Assembly: GCA_019925105.1 (NCBI GenBank)
Contig: JAHGAU010000016.1
Location: 1,054,001 to 1,118,000 of the forward strand
DNA: 64,000 nt
Direction of reading: 5' to 3'
Origin: Niebla homalea
Lineage: Eukaryota; Ascomycota; Lecanoromycetes; Lecanorales; Ramalinaceae
In this document: one piece after another, positions 20,716 through 31,820 of the stretch
Layout of the letters: each line of letters starts with the position of its first letter
How positions within the stretch are numbered: position 1 is the stretch's first letter
Notes under the pieces: model-generated
Database searches by the model: none
What the model was told of the DNA's origin: nothing
The model's input: only the letters and a program-made list of their open reading frames with translations
Position numbers and translations under genes: made by a program

Positions 20716-22411
20716 ATGCCTTCGCCAAAGGCAGTGAGCCACACGGACCTCCTTCGTGTTATGGAGGTCTTGGAGGTGAACATTTCAATGTGCACAAAGA
20801 TGATCTTGGGACTTTGTCCCTATGGCGAGCTCGAGGAGGAGATGCAGGCCACCAATAAGCTCATGATTGACCTGAAAGATGAATTTACCTGCAAGATTGA
20901 GTCCGAGCATGATACAAAAATCTACACTCCTTCACACACCGATAGCTCACTCAGCGAGGATTCTCAATACGACATCAAGCATTACACCTCCAGCCTGGAT
21001 GGTCCGACTGCTGAGACGGGGGCAAATATTCCACGGCGCTCGATGCTGTCTAAGGCGGATGTTACCTCGCTTCGCGATACGCTGGCTCCATTGTTAGAGC
21101 GACTCGCCAGCAAAGATGATTTGGTAGCTTTATCCTCAGAAATCACCGCGCAGAAGGATCAAATCACCGATTTGCATGACGACGTTCGCAAGAACGATTT
21201 CGCCCACTCCAACGACGTCGCAGCTTTACTCAAAGGGATTGCCACGCAACAAGATCAAATAACCGAGTTGCATGATGACATTCGCAAGAACGATTTTGCC
21301 AACTCCAACGATGTGGCATCTTTACTCCAAAAGGTTACCACCCAACAGGACCAAATCATTGATTTGCATGATGACGTTCGCAAGAACGATTTCGCCAACT
21401 CCAATGATGTGGCATCTTTACTCAAAGGGATTACCACGCAACAAGATCAGATAAACGATGTGCACGATGACGTTCGCAAGAACGATTTCGCCAACTCCAA
21501 TGATGTGGCATCTTTACTCAAAGGGATTACCACGCAACAAGATCAGATAAACGATGTGCACGATGACGTTCGCAAGAACGATTTCGCCAACTCCAACGAT
21601 GCGACAATGTTTCGCACAACCGTGTTGAGGCAGACCGATGCATTGCAAAAGGATCTCGTCACTCTTGTTGACCAAGTCGCCGCCAAAGAAGACATATGGG
21701 CAATCTGCACCCATGTGGCGAGTCAAAAGAACCAGGAAGCCCAGCATGAGCTCAGGAAGACTCTGGAGAACCAGGTCCCAGCCCTCAGCGCAGTCATCGG
21801 AAAGGGCTTAAAGCAGATAATGCAATCCGTCTCCGTTCTGGAGTCACTTGATTCGGTTCAGGTCACGAGCATTGAAGATAACATTGCGATCATCCGAGAT
21901 AATTGTTCCGACTGGAAAGAAGCCACCGAGAAACTCGGTCTCATATCGCAGGAGCAGTACACTTCCTTGGAGCAGGCCATCGTTGCTGCAGTCGAAGAGA
22001 AGACCGCAAATCAGTTCTCCCTGTTGCGAGACGATATACTCAAAGAGGTGCGCTCCTTGAAAGTCAGCAACTCGGATTCAGATGCACCAACAACGGAACC
22101 AAAGAGCACCCCAGCTCGCTGCACTCCAGCAATCGCTCATCGAGCTACCATCCAGTAAGTTTTGTTTGTTGGGCCTTCAACCATTATAGGCTAATACTAC
22201 CAGGGGAAAGCGCACGACTCAGTCCCCACCACGGGCCACGATGCCACGCAATGGAATGTCGAGTGTTTTCAGTGGTGGAAAAGCTACTGTTGACCAATCT
22301 CACTCCCCGCACTGCTACAACCCAGGCATCGGCAATATCACTCCTGTCGCTCCTGGAGCAGTGCACGCTGAGCCCGCGCTCGTCAGTTCGGATTCAGATG
22401 ATGATTGGTGA
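20716..22411 (+). CDS. coiled-coil protein with five 32-residue repeats
   Basis: Exons 20716-22154 and 22204-22411 join to 548 residues. The N-terminus (MPSPKAVSHTDLLRV) is paralogous to that of the gene at 22994 (MASPNAVTHSDLLRV), with further matches over the first 60 residues. From residue about 148 five tandem units of 32 residues follow (DQITDLHDDVRKNDFA then NSNDVASLLKGITTQQ), encoded by 96-bp units at 21157-21636. The last two complete units are nearly identical in DNA, so they duplicated recently. The C-terminal half is coiled coil, and the last exon is Ser/Pro-rich and ends in an acidic SSDSDDDW. No known catalytic motif, signal or membrane segment appears. Likely a cytosolic or nuclear coiled-coil protein; function unknown. 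Confidence 0.85.
21157..21636 (+). repeat. 96-bp coding tandem repeat, 5 copies
   Basis: Five in-frame units of 96 bases inside the gene at 20716. Divergence falls from first to last: units 1-3 differ at several sites, and the units starting near 21445 and 21541 are almost identical apart from the junction into unique sequence. Each unit encodes a polar helix with the shared core HDDVRKNDFANSNDVASLL. Confidence 0.92.
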
Positions 22412-22993
22412 GTAGATCTGGTTTGCTGGTGAAGTATCATACTGATGGGCTTTCTTTACCAGATCAAGCCACAAATTCAGCTTCTTGGGCTAGTTCCTAC
22501 GGCTATCATAGCAGAATTGGAGAGCATCAAAGTAGCTAAGACTGTAATACTCCAGCGGAAAACTTGGTTTGAATGGACGGAGATGGACTGCAATGGAATG
22601 GTGCTTTCTTTTGTGATGACGATAGCCAGCAGACGAACGGCTTGAAAGCCTTAAGCACTTGGTGAGAGCACTCCGGGTAATGAAGGGGAGTCCATCTAGC
22701 TATTAGGAGACATCATAACGTGCAGTCTATCTGTCTACTCTTGTTCAAACTGCGTATTATGCTCCAAGATGATCTTGATGACCAATCGAGGTCACACAAG
22801 CCCTAAGCGTGTTTACTTAGGTCGTGTATTTTGCAAGTAGCCGCACAGAGGTGCAAAGCTGACACCGCCCAGTTCTCTTCTTGCTCTCCTTTCGCCCATC
22901 ATTCTTTCCTATTTGAATCCATTCGATTCCATCCCATCCATATCCCTAATGGCACTGGGAGAAACGCAGAGTAGCCCGAAATTCCCCAACACC
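22412..22993. other. intergenic region
   Basis: No supported gene. The 130 bases before 22994 are pyrimidine-rich, as before other coiled-coil genes in the block, and probably form the promoter and leader. An in-frame ATG at 22949 lies in this leader. Confidence 0.5.
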
Positions 22994-24201
22994 ATGGCGT
23001 CTCCGAACGCAGTGACTCACTCGGACCTCCTCCGTGTCGTTCACGTATTGGACGCAAAAATCGGACTTTGTGCCACCCTCGCTGAAGAACATGGTGGATA
23101 TGACGCAGAGAAGATGGATGCTGCTAGAAAGCTGGTCGCTGACCTCGGTAACGACTTGAGATCCAAGATACAGGCGCAAGACACGCTTCCAAAGGTAACA
23201 TGTTACGCAACGTCTCCATTCAGGACGTCTTGGGCTAATCCTTGTAGGATGATGCAGCTGGCAAGACACCACAAGAGGATCCGGCAAAGGTGTCAGAGCA
23301 GGATGATACTGTTATGCACAAGCTCTCCAGCATGGGACACAATTTGGCCGCGCTTCTTCAAACGGTCTCACATCTCAAAAATGATTTCAATCAGAGAGAA
23401 ATATCAAATTTCCATGACCCGCCATCAGCTCGATTTACGTCACAGCAGAATGATACTGTCATGACCCAGCTCTGCAACATGGGAGCCTGTTTGGCCGCGC
23501 TTGTCAGAACAATTTCACACCTGAAAGATCAAGCCTCGGATCGAAAAGACATATCAAGTTTGCATGACGCCATGGTCACGCTCGGAGAGCTGATCATGGG
23601 TCACCGAGAAAAGCTCGAGGCCGATAGTTGCGCGAGCACAGGGAGCGATGATCCAGCGCAGGCCCCTGACCTGTGTACCCTAGAGGACCAGATTGAGAAG
23701 CTCAGTCTGGACGTTGAAAGTGCAAATCATCTACAGAAATGTAATACGCAAACAGTACATCGCGATCTGGTTTCCCTGAAAGAGACGGTCGCAACGATAC
23801 ACCATTTGATGTCTACTTTCTATAACCCATTTTCAACCCACGCCGATCCCTCAAAACAGTCTGATTTGGACGGGTCCTGCCAGGAGACCGATTTGGTGCT
23901 CGCAGCATTGCGAGCCGAGATCTCACAATCCAACAACCGCAAGGGACAGCTCTCGGCTGAGCAGTTTGCTGAGCTGAAGAAGGATGTCATTGCAGCGATG
24001 CGTCACGAAACAGCCCAGCAGACGCTCACACTGCGGGACACTATTCGCAAGGAGGTGCAGGCGCTGCATGCCAAGCAGGCCAAGGACGAGGATGAGAGCA
24101 CTGACGGCGAGACAGTGCATGTCTCAAAGCGTCTCGATTCCGTCCATTTCGGCGCCCTGAGCTCCGGCTCAGGATCTGATTGGGGGGATGTACAACCATG
24201 A
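22994..24201 (+). CDS. coiled-coil protein, paralogue of the gene at 20716
   Basis: Exons 22994-23194 and 23248-24201 give 384 residues. An in-frame ATG at 22949 would add 15 residues; I prefer 22994 because MASPNAVTHSDLLRV aligns with the first residue of its paralogue. The first 60 residues match the 20716 protein. The middle contains a duplicated module of about 55 residues (DDTVMHKLSSMGHNLAALL and NDTVMTQLCNMGACLAALV, each followed by HLK and a SLHDA/FHDP segment). The C-terminal part is coiled coil and ends in an acidic SGSGSDWGDVQP, echoing the SDSDDDW end of the paralogue. No known domain. The 53-base phase-0 intron is in a different place from that of the paralogue, so intron positions have moved. 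Confidence 0.83.
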
Positions 24202-25411
24202 TCCTGCCGACGGGGCGATCTATTCAGGGCCCATGGGGCCAGGCCAGGAGGTTCTGCGGATGCTGAGCACTGTGCTCTGCTGCTTTGTAGGATAAGATAG
24301 AATATGAATCTTATCTTGAACACATGTGCAGAGTCTGTCCATTCCCGCTGAGAATGGATTGCAAAGATCCGTCTGGATAGTAGAAAAGCTGCATGCCATT
24401 GTTCAAATCTCATCATTCGTCCGTACAACCTTGAGGCAAAGTGCCCTTACCTTGCCAGATACGCCATACTTTGAGCCAATTGGTTCCCTTCATTCCCCAA
24501 ATCGTTTCCTATGTCTTCCCCCACCTCCTCCTTCATTGGTGATGACATTGCATTCATCCCAGCCATCTGGAGACCAGGACCAAGACTATGCCTGCGTCAA
24601 AGCCGGTAATCTACTCAGACTTGGCCCGGGGTCGTCACAGCTATGGACAGCGTCTCACGACTCATCATCTCCTTCGGTTGCCAAGCAGCTGCAAGTTGTC
24701 CTCCGTCAAGCCAAATACTTGTCCTTGAACAGCCTGATATCGACGCACCGTTGTTGTGTGGAACGCTAGATCACGAGGAAGACCAGGGTGAATTCTCAGC
24801 AGGGATCTCTGTGCGGCTAGTACAACGTATGAAGTCATCTCACCAGACTGTGGGCACGGAGAAATCAAGTAGCATACTTGCTGGGGGATGTCAAGGAGTT
24901 GGAAGCCAACAGCTTTTTCTGGCGCCTTGGGGGTAGAGATCAAGCAGGCAAGACGATACGGAATGGAAGCGGAACAAAGGCTCAAGGACAACTTGATGGA
25001 TAGCAACCCAAGGTACCATCTAGGTGGAGCAGATTCGAATCGTTTCTTGATGTAGTGTACTACATATTACCACTTGAACAGGTTCTCCGTGATCCAGGGG
25101 ACAAAGCTATGAATTTGGAGGATAACATGGTTTCTCGCACCAATGAACTCGTGAAAGAACGACGATTCAAGAGCTCATGCTCTAAAATACAATGATATCG
25201 GGTCACAAGCCGGCTGTATTGAGCTAGAGAGGGAAGCCAGAACCGTAGAAAACGAAAAATGCCAGGAAGAGCAGGAGTGCCGGACACTTAATCCTCTACC
25301 TGGGCTTGTGGAGAAGGCAAAAAATCCAAAGGGAGCGATAATATAATACTGTCATTCGTGTCAACATTGACATCCGTGAACACCCGGTGAGTAGAAAAGA
25401 CATCTCCTTAA
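24202..25411. other. intergenic region with decayed paralogue
   Basis: Apart from the wreck at 24598-25320 there is no supported gene. A polypyrimidine-rich stretch at 24480-24540 resembles the leader of the intact paralogues. Confidence 0.5.
24598..25320 (+). pseudogene. decayed copy of the 20716/22994 subfamily
   Basis: The ATG at 24598 starts MPASKPVIYSDLARG, matching the MPSPKAVSHTDLLRV and MASPNAVTHSDLLRV starts of the two intact genes. Directly after, a one-base shift restores the match: the other frame reads VVTAMDSVSRLIISFGC, lining up with VVHVLDAKIGLC. Further down only broken coiled-coil-like pieces remain (LEDNMVSRTNELVKERRF; IELEREARTVENEKCQEEQE) separated by stops. It is a third copy of the subfamily, dead by frameshift and point mutation, lying just downstream of an intact one on the same strand. 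Confidence 0.6.
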
Positions 25412-27666
25412 TTACCCAAATCTACCCCAAGGATCAAGAGCTTTAAATAGTATTAGCATATGATAGATTCCACGGATGCGGCGATCATCAGCATCACGGC
25501 CAGCCAGGCTCTCTGCTATTCTTTGAAGAACATGGTTGTACACTTCGTTCATAAGTGATTCACCAAACAGTGTATGGGCTAACTTTATAGGGAGATCATG
25601 ATCTACACGGTACTCCGCTTCCTGCGTGCAGCAGATCTTAGTTTCAGAACCATGACTTCGGGAATTATAGCAAAATACCACATACCAAGTACAGTAGTAC
25701 CGCAACTACCTGATTAAGCACTCGACTAAATTCTGGCACAATTCGTCTAATTTTGGTACAGATGGCTCGGTAGTTGTCCAAGTCGTTTGCAATGTTGTCA
25801 GTAGTTTTGAGTATCTTTCGCAGGGGGTAGTCCACTATATATTGAGAGCAGACCAAGTTGAAAGATTTCCACTGCTCTTGGAGAGGCTGGGCTCCCTCGC
25901 GGAGTAGGTTCTGCAAGTCGCTTTGCGTGATAGCGCTTTTAATGAAGTTGACTAGTCCAGACTGCACTTCCCGAGGAAGGTGCTCTTGCTGCGGTGGATA
26001 TTCCATTCTCATCGCTGACTGGGAAACATGGACCATACGAAAGACCCTCATCTCTTGGAGCTCTTTCGCGTATCCCCTGCACAGGTCGCGGTCGCGCACC
26101 CAGGTTATCTCCGTCCATCTAGTTCTCCTTCTCCCATTGAACATCAGTTTTCGGCTTTTAGGCGCTTTTGATGGCTCTCCGATGCTGTCAAGGATGGCAC
26201 TGTGGGTTGTCTTGTCAAGACTTTGGCCAGTTGGGTGAAATGACCACTGTGGCAAAAATTCCAATTGACAAGCTGCACATTGCTTGAACATGGAGTTCTG
26301 CACTTCGTTCACCCTTCCTCTGCACTTTGATCTTGGGCAAACCTCGCCGGTGGCTCCTAAACATTCCACGATGACAGACATTTTGACCTTAGTTCCCGGG
26401 AAGACAAGTTGCTGCCAAACATCTTTATCAATCTGGTGCTTTGAGGTGCCATCCACTAGTAGGTACTGTCCTTGGTAAACATGTTCTTCGCCTGGAAAGC
26501 CTTTGAACTCGCAACGGAGCATTGTTTCAACCATCTCCCAATGGCGAAAAAACTCGTACGGCAGGTTTTTTGGACGACCCAGCACATCTTCGAAGTTGAT
26601 TTTGTCTCCGTTATCCAGCTGTTTAGACATGCCAGACTGTACTCTGACAAGCAATGCGTAGATCTCCATGTTGGCTTTCATGTTATCCCGCAAATATCGA
26701 ACGACCTTCTCTGAGAAAGGAGTAAGACAGCCCAACAGGCTGGCTCCGGCCAAGCGCATCGTGTTGACTTGGCGAGGATTGGAAGTTTTCCAGCATTCGA
26801 GAGCCCATATGTTGCTCTTCGCTGATCGACTTTAATCCTCGTTCAACCCGCCGGTAATCTTTACGCGCTGCTCGAAACATGCACTCAGTATCAGCCGCAG
26901 TACTAGAGCAAAGACCAACGATTTCTTTCGTGTTGGAATATGCGTCCTTTTGTACTTGATCAATTTGGCGGCTCAGCCTGTTCGTATGCTCATCTGCTTC
27001 TCTGACTAGGATATCGTGTCGTGACTTCGTGCGTTCCTCGATCTGCGTAAATCCATCCTTGAGAACTTTGCGGCCTTCCGGAATCTCACTCGAGGTTGCG
27101 TGGCGATGAGATGTCGCCAGGTCCGAAAGATTCTTTTCTAAAGAGTCCCGGCATTCAGCAGGCTTTGAAAGCAGGTAGCTCTGAGATTTTTGATTTTGGT
27201 CCTCAATCCTCGAAAAAGATTCGATGCTGAAAAAATTCAGGAGCAGCCCGATACTGGCGACTTTCGCAGCCATAAAGGACCTGAATTTTGGAACTTCGTC
27301 TGTAGCAAGTACGGCCCCTTGTGCTTTCTTAGCGCCTCGGCGAAGAAAATGATCTAACGATGATGGCGATGACGACGTATTTGTGATTGGGCCGTAGCTC
27401 TTCTCAAGCTTCTCCGCAAAATCTCTGAGTGGGAGAAGACATGTCGTTGCAAATGCTCGAATCGCATTGACATGACTGATGCTGCCGCCTGCCGGCGTCG
27501 CATTTTGCAACAATTCGAGAATCTGCTGCAGGTTCTGTACTTCCTGGATTACCATCCGGCATTCAGCCGAAGCTCCACCTGTCTCTCGTAAAGCTTTGCT
27601 GATCTTGACAGTCAGACTGATTGCCGACACAAAATCCCCAACGCTGAAGCCAAAAGTGGGGACCAT
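25412..27666 (-). CDS. protein with STAND-type N-terminal and fungal ubiquitin-like domain
   Basis: Three exons, 27666-26769, 26710-25686 and 25621-25412, join to 710 residues. The start MVPTFGFSVGDFVSAISL is the usual opening of fungal STAND/NLR-like N-terminal helical domains and of the related 'ubiquitin-like domain' proteins. A coiled-coil middle follows (residues about 150-300). After the first intron comes the fungal ubiquitin-like domain (NMEIYALLVRVQSG, INFEDVLGRPKNLPYEFFRH, VYQGQYLLVDGTSKHQIDK, VFPGTKVKMSVIVE), then a C-x4-C ... C-x2-C patch (CPRSKCRGR; CAACQLEF) and a helical tail. No NACHT/NB-ARC ATPase is present. The family is frequent in Pezizomycotina and its function is not established; association with NLR-type immune genes is inferred from the shared N-terminus. 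The first intron uses a weak GTCAAC donor but restores frame exactly; a frameshift is the alternative. Confidence 0.8.
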
Positions 27667-27960
27667 TTTCGACCGAGGCTCCACGTCACCGTTTGGTAGG
27701 CAGTAGCACTACGCTGATGAAGCACAGGATCCTATTTTCCACTAATCCTTGAACCCTCGGGTCCTCAATCGCTGAAGCTCATTGAAGTATTCAAGTCCTG
27801 CTTGCTTTTGCGATCGAAAGAGCCGGCAGCCTTCCAGGCTCCCAGGCTTCCACCAGTATGCGAGTATGCCTTATCGGCTCATCATCGGGCGCTAAGGACC
27901 TTTTAGGTATGGTGGCATCGTGCTTAGACCTTAGTGAACAACATTGGCACTCAAGAAGGC

Positions 27961-28869
27961 ATGAATTACATGCTCTACGTCCTCTCGATGATGATGGATC
28001 AGAACGAAGCTGCCATCTTCAATCTTCGGTCCAACCTTCCGTCCAACCAGACAGCGGCTCAAGCCCGCTTTGGAGCAGACATGAAAGCTCTCCACGATGC
28101 AGTAGTAGTCCTTGGCAACAAGATCACCGAACAATGTGATATGAGGCAACTTCAGGTCGATGTTTCGGCTCTGAAGAGACGAATCGAGGATATCAGTAAC
28201 TTAACGATCAATGGTACTGGAGCACACAACGCAGGCAGTGCTAGATTGACTGAGAATCCAACGGACAACTCAAGCAAAATTATTGCATTCTGTCATGAAA
28301 CACTGTCTTTGAGGGAGCATCCCATGAACAAATCAAGCAGATTTATTGCATTCTGCAATGAAACACTGTCTTTGGGTGATCAGGCCAGACAGTTGCGTGA
28401 GGACATTGGGAAATACAAAGCAAATGGCCTGTTGCAAGAGGGCAAGTTGACATCTATCAAAAGGTTCAATGATAGATTCACAGTCCTTAGAATAGCCCAT
28501 GGTGAATTGATGGATCGGATCGGAAGCCTCGGTCTAGATGCGCAGGAGTATGTCAGCATATCTGAACACTACATTAATCCGCTCTATAAGGCTTCCGCAG
28601 GACTAGGCATCGATGTATTGAGTCTTGGTTCTAACTCTGCTACTTCCTCCGAAGCGTTTCAGGAACAGCAAACCCGTTACTTGCCCACAATGCAGGATGG
28701 ACCGAAACCGCTCGAAGGTGATACTCACCATTCTCCAATTTCCCATATCGATTCAGGGTCAGGGATGGTGCCCGCAGAAGAGCCTGGGCCCGTGAGACTC
28801 GCAGATTCTCCTTCCAGCTCAATGAAAAAGTATGGACTCCGCTCAGCTAGTCGACAGATCCTGTACTGA
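27961..28869 (+). CDS. coiled-coil protein, orphan; 5' end uncertain
   Basis: The frame is open from about 27934, but the first ATG is 27961, giving 302 residues. A segment KALHDAVVVLGNKI resembles SSLHDAMVTLGELI of the gene at 22994, tying it to that subfamily. Residues about 103-140 contain a 20-residue tandem duplication (SSKIIAFCHETLSLRE and SSRFIAFCNETLSLGD; DNA about 28267-28380). The C-terminus is Ser/Pro-rich and ends basic (KKYGLRSASRQILY). The MPSP/MASP N-terminal block of its relatives is missing, so the gene may have lost its first exon or may start in an unseen exon upstream. Function unknown. Confidence 0.6.
   Translation: MNYMLYVLSMMMDQNEAAIFNLRSNLPSNQTAAQARFGADMKALHDAVVVLGNKITEQCDMRQLQVDVSALKRRIEDISNLTINGTGAHNAGSARLTENPTDNSSKIIAFCHETLSLREHPMNKSSRFIAFCNETLSLGDQARQLREDIGKYKANGLLQEGKLTSIKRFNDRFTVLRIAHGELMDRIGSLGLDAQEYVSISEHYINPLYKASAGLGIDVLSLGSNSATSSEAFQEQQTRYLPTMQDGPKPLEGDTHHSPISHIDSGSGMVPAEEPGPVRLADSPSSSMKKYGLRSASRQILY
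28267..28380 (+). repeat. 60-bp in-frame tandem duplication
   Basis: Two copies of about 57-60 bases, each containing TTATTGCATTC and GAAACACTGTCTTTG, side by side within the coding frame of the gene at 27961. Confidence 0.85.
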
Positions 28870-30385
28870 CATGCTCAAGGGACAAAAAGATCGCCAAAGA
28901 TCCTCACCACCAAACGTAGGCCAACAGACGAAGACTTACAATTTATACGAGCTCTTGGGACCTCAAAGCTCTGGACATGACGACTCTGACTATGAGCATT
29001 GATGGTCTTTGGTAGGCCTACGTGGACATCAGCAGCTTTCAGAATGTGGCGCGGAATCCTTGAAAAGGTACACATATTGAGCTTCATGAAGTCTCATCCT
29101 AAACTGAATATGACCAGGGCAGGCAATTACGTTTGAATGCTCCACGACTGAGAGGTGGATGGAAGTTGTTTTCGACATGCCGATAAGCAATATCACATTG
29201 AGTCGACATAAAGAGCCAACCTTTGACCATTGATGCATGCACTTTTACAGCTCAGCAAAGTAGTATGGCTTTCTATTGTCCATCTCATAGAATAACAAGC
29301 GAATGCGTCTATGGTCTGTAATGATGCGAGCTCTGGAGATTCAAATTTTTAAATTCTCGGCTGCCTCATGATTGACAACCGGGAGTAGAGGTCTTCTATC
29401 CCTATTATAGTAACCCCTGGCTCCTTGACTCCATCAGCGCACCCACTATGCACTACCTATGTCTTCGTTGATATGATCAATTTGCCAGAGACTCATGTAT
29501 GGAGTTGAGGAAGGCCTCCAACAGCCCGCATAGAGTGCTAGTCTTTTCCTTTCTTCTGCCACCGTTTCTAATCTGGCTCAAGCATACATCAGCAAATGTC
29601 ACACTATGAACCCTCGGAATTTGCTTACCAGGCGCCTTCAGAACATGTTGAAAAGATCCAACAAAGCCATGCCACAGTAAGTCTTTTTCCGAGCTTTTCA
29701 AGCGAGCAAGAGGGCTATTCCGACTGGCAATCGCTGCATTCATGGTTTAGGTGAAGCGTTGCACTCTCCACCAGGATGTCAGCTCTACATCATAACGTAA
29801 GCATGATGGTGTGAGACGCCCATAGGGCAAGGACGTGGTTGATTACCTGGGCCTTGAGCGCTACAACTTCAGCTCAGGTGAGCTCGCAGTCCGTATAATC
29901 TGTGGGTGATATTCTTCCTGGATAACTTTGACCATATTCTGCATGTCGTCCATCTTCTGATTCATTTAGCGTACGTCAGACTGGAGCTCGGCGATCCGAC
30001 TCTTTGCACTCGAATTCGCCCCGACCTCTCTCGAAGCCATCCCGTATTTGTGCCTCATAGTTCGACGGTCTTCGACACGACTTGAACATTAGAAATGTGG
30101 TCTTGAGCCATGGTGTGTATTGGTGGCTTTGGGGGTGGAAATATGGCTATGACGGAGCAGGAAAGAAGGGATGAACACGCAATGCTCAATGTGTACCTTA
30201 TATGGAGTGTTGATTGGATTCAACCCACTTTTCAGTATCACATGTAATTGGAGGCCAAAGAGAAAGCACCGTATTATATTGACTCTGTGTCGTCCTTGGC
30301 ACTTCATCTTCAACTTCGCTACAAGACACCTTCACTAACACTTCTCCATCATTACCTCGATAGCTATATTATTCAGCCATTTCAA
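28870..30385. other. intergenic region with a minus-strand wreck
   Basis: Holds the dead minus-strand gene at 29430-30111. From 28870 to 29430 I see nothing supported. The last 150 bases before 30386 form the pyrimidine-rich leader of the next gene. Confidence 0.5.
29430..30111 (-). pseudogene. dead copy of the YIGV-module coiled-coil family
   Basis: The minus-strand ATG at 30111 starts MAQDHISNVQVVSKTVE and meets TGA. Coiled-coil sequence continues in a shifted frame (NSSAKSRIAELQSDVR, then TAA, then MNQKMDDMQNMVKVIQEEYH, then TAG). After an intron-like gap the module exon is recognisable as MNAAIASRNSPLARLKSSEKD, which lines up with the AR..N...SPL...L..L segment of intact genes, and a last piece reads CGLLEAFLNSIHESLAN, matching the LL.AF.L segment. 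Stops are of the types CAA to TAA and CAG to TAG, as expected from C-to-T decay. It is the only minus-strand family member in this left-hand array. Confidence 0.55.
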
Positions 30386-31039
30386 ATGTCTTCACAGAAC
30401 CCCCAATCAGACTCGAACTCAATCGAGGATCTGAAAATGAAGGTGCAAGACCATAAAAAGCAGATCAACCTCCCAGGCCTCGTAAACACCAACCTCCCTC
30501 CCGACATCACTGGTCTCCAGAAGACAGTCACGGGTCTCCAAAGAAGCGTCTCTACTCTCCAGCATACCGTCACGGATCTCGAGCGCTCGACGAGAGCCAG
30601 GCAGAAGGCAATGTACGTACCGAATTGTCACCCCGCTGTAATCAATACGACGACTAACGATCTGCTACAACGATAGCGAAGCCAACCCCCTCGCCCGCCT
30701 CCCCAACTGCTTCATCACTAGTCCCGTGTCCCCACGGCTCCGCCTGCGAGACCCGCTGAATAGCCACATCGCGGGATTCCCCGCCAATATCGATGCGATT
30801 CGTGGAATGAAGTGTAAGCGAACCCCTCAATTCAAACAGATGTGGAAGGCACCGGGGCCGGGGGTTGGCGTATGCTAATAGGATATTACGTAGTGGAGGA
30901 TGTTGGAACCCTCCTAGCGGCATTTGATATGCCGATCGATGATGTTGTGGTACACGATGAGCGGCTACTGGCCGTGTATATTGGGGTCAAAGTAGAGCTG
31001 TTGGGAGAGGGATCGAGGGACGATGGAGGAGACGAATGA
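30386..31039 (+). CDS. coiled coil plus C-terminal YIGV module (family member 1)
   Basis: Exons 30386-30612, 30677-30813 (137 bases) and 30894-31039 give 169 residues. Exon 1 encodes a coiled coil with repeated seven-residue steps (TGLQKTVTGLQRSVSTLQHT). Exons 2 and 3 encode the shared C-terminal module: NPLARLPNCFITSPVSPRLR, then GFPANIDAIRGMK, then LEDVGTLLAAFDMP and ERLLAVYIGVKVELL. The exon 2 length and phases (in at 2, out at 1) are identical to those of the genes at 32286 and 34113. There is no signal peptide, membrane segment or catalytic motif. The module is probably a small helical interaction domain and the coiled coil an oligomerisation part; both are inferred. It is the shortest intact plus-strand member. 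Confidence 0.83.
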
Positions 31040-31430
31040 AGGGCCGCTGGCTTCTGCAACGAGTCGGGGTAGGTAGGCATCATCACGGGTCTGAAAGGGC
31101 CTCTTAAAACAGGTGCAGGTTGGTCTGACGTTATATTTGAACAATAGTATAAGGTCCCATAGTATACATTGCTTACGAAACTTGTCATTCAATTGCGTCT
31201 AGATATGCATTTTGAAGAGTATGCAACTCAATCTGATGGCAAGCCAAATGCTCATTATATTTCTGGCGTGATCTATAAACGTCTTGGCGTGTAACACATG
31301 CCCAGTCGAGCAAGTGAGATCAATCGTTCTCTCTTGCTCTGGACGGTGCCGTTGGTGGGCAAATCGCATGCTTGGAGAAGACCATCGACTTCAGAGGCTA
31401 GGATAGCATTAGTTGGCTCTCCTTTGTATA
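31040..31430. other. intergenic, nothing recognised
   Basis: Short AT-rich interval between two genes that converge here. No gene, repeat or RNA is supported. Confidence 0.5.
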
Positions 31431-31820
31431 TTATCTCAGCAAACTACGATCCTCATTTCCCATGTCTCCCGAGTCCGATGCAAGAGCAGGCGCCTGCTCG
31501 CTGTCTTCGCTCGAAGTCTGTGGCGAGTGATGGCCGCACTTGGGGTCACATTGAGGTGCGGCAGCGGTATCGGCCTTCCTGCAGTAGTCTGAAGAGCGTG
31601 ATCCATTGAAAAGTGATACAACATGGGAGCGGCTTGTACCCGCTCCGTTCTTAGCATCAGCCGGCACTTCCGCGCCTGTGATGGCGTATTTAGCGCAGGC
31701 CATCACAAGAAGGCGAGTCATCTGCTGATGCAGGGCGAATATCTGCTGCGCGGCTTGTTCCATATCTCCTTGCATCTTGGCGATTCTGACCTCAAGTCCG
31801 GGTAATGCTTGTTGATCCAT
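31431..31820 (-). CDS. small coiled-coil/low-complexity protein, orphan
   Basis: A 129-residue frame with an ATG in good context (GCCATGGATCAACAAG). The first 45 residues form a plausible amphipathic helix (GLEVRIAKMQGDMEQAAQQI), and the rest is Ser/Asp/Glu-rich low complexity with scattered cysteines. It lacks the YIGV module and opposes the flanking family genes in orientation. It could be a real orphan gene or the first exon of a broken family member. Function unknown. Confidence 0.45.
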   Translation of the reverse strand: MDQQALPGLEVRIAKMQGDMEQAAQQIFALHQQMTRLLVMACAKYAITGAEVPADAKNGAGTSRSHVVSLFNGSRSSDYCRKADTAAAPQCDPKCGHHSPQTSSEDSEQAPALASDSGDMGNEDRSLLR

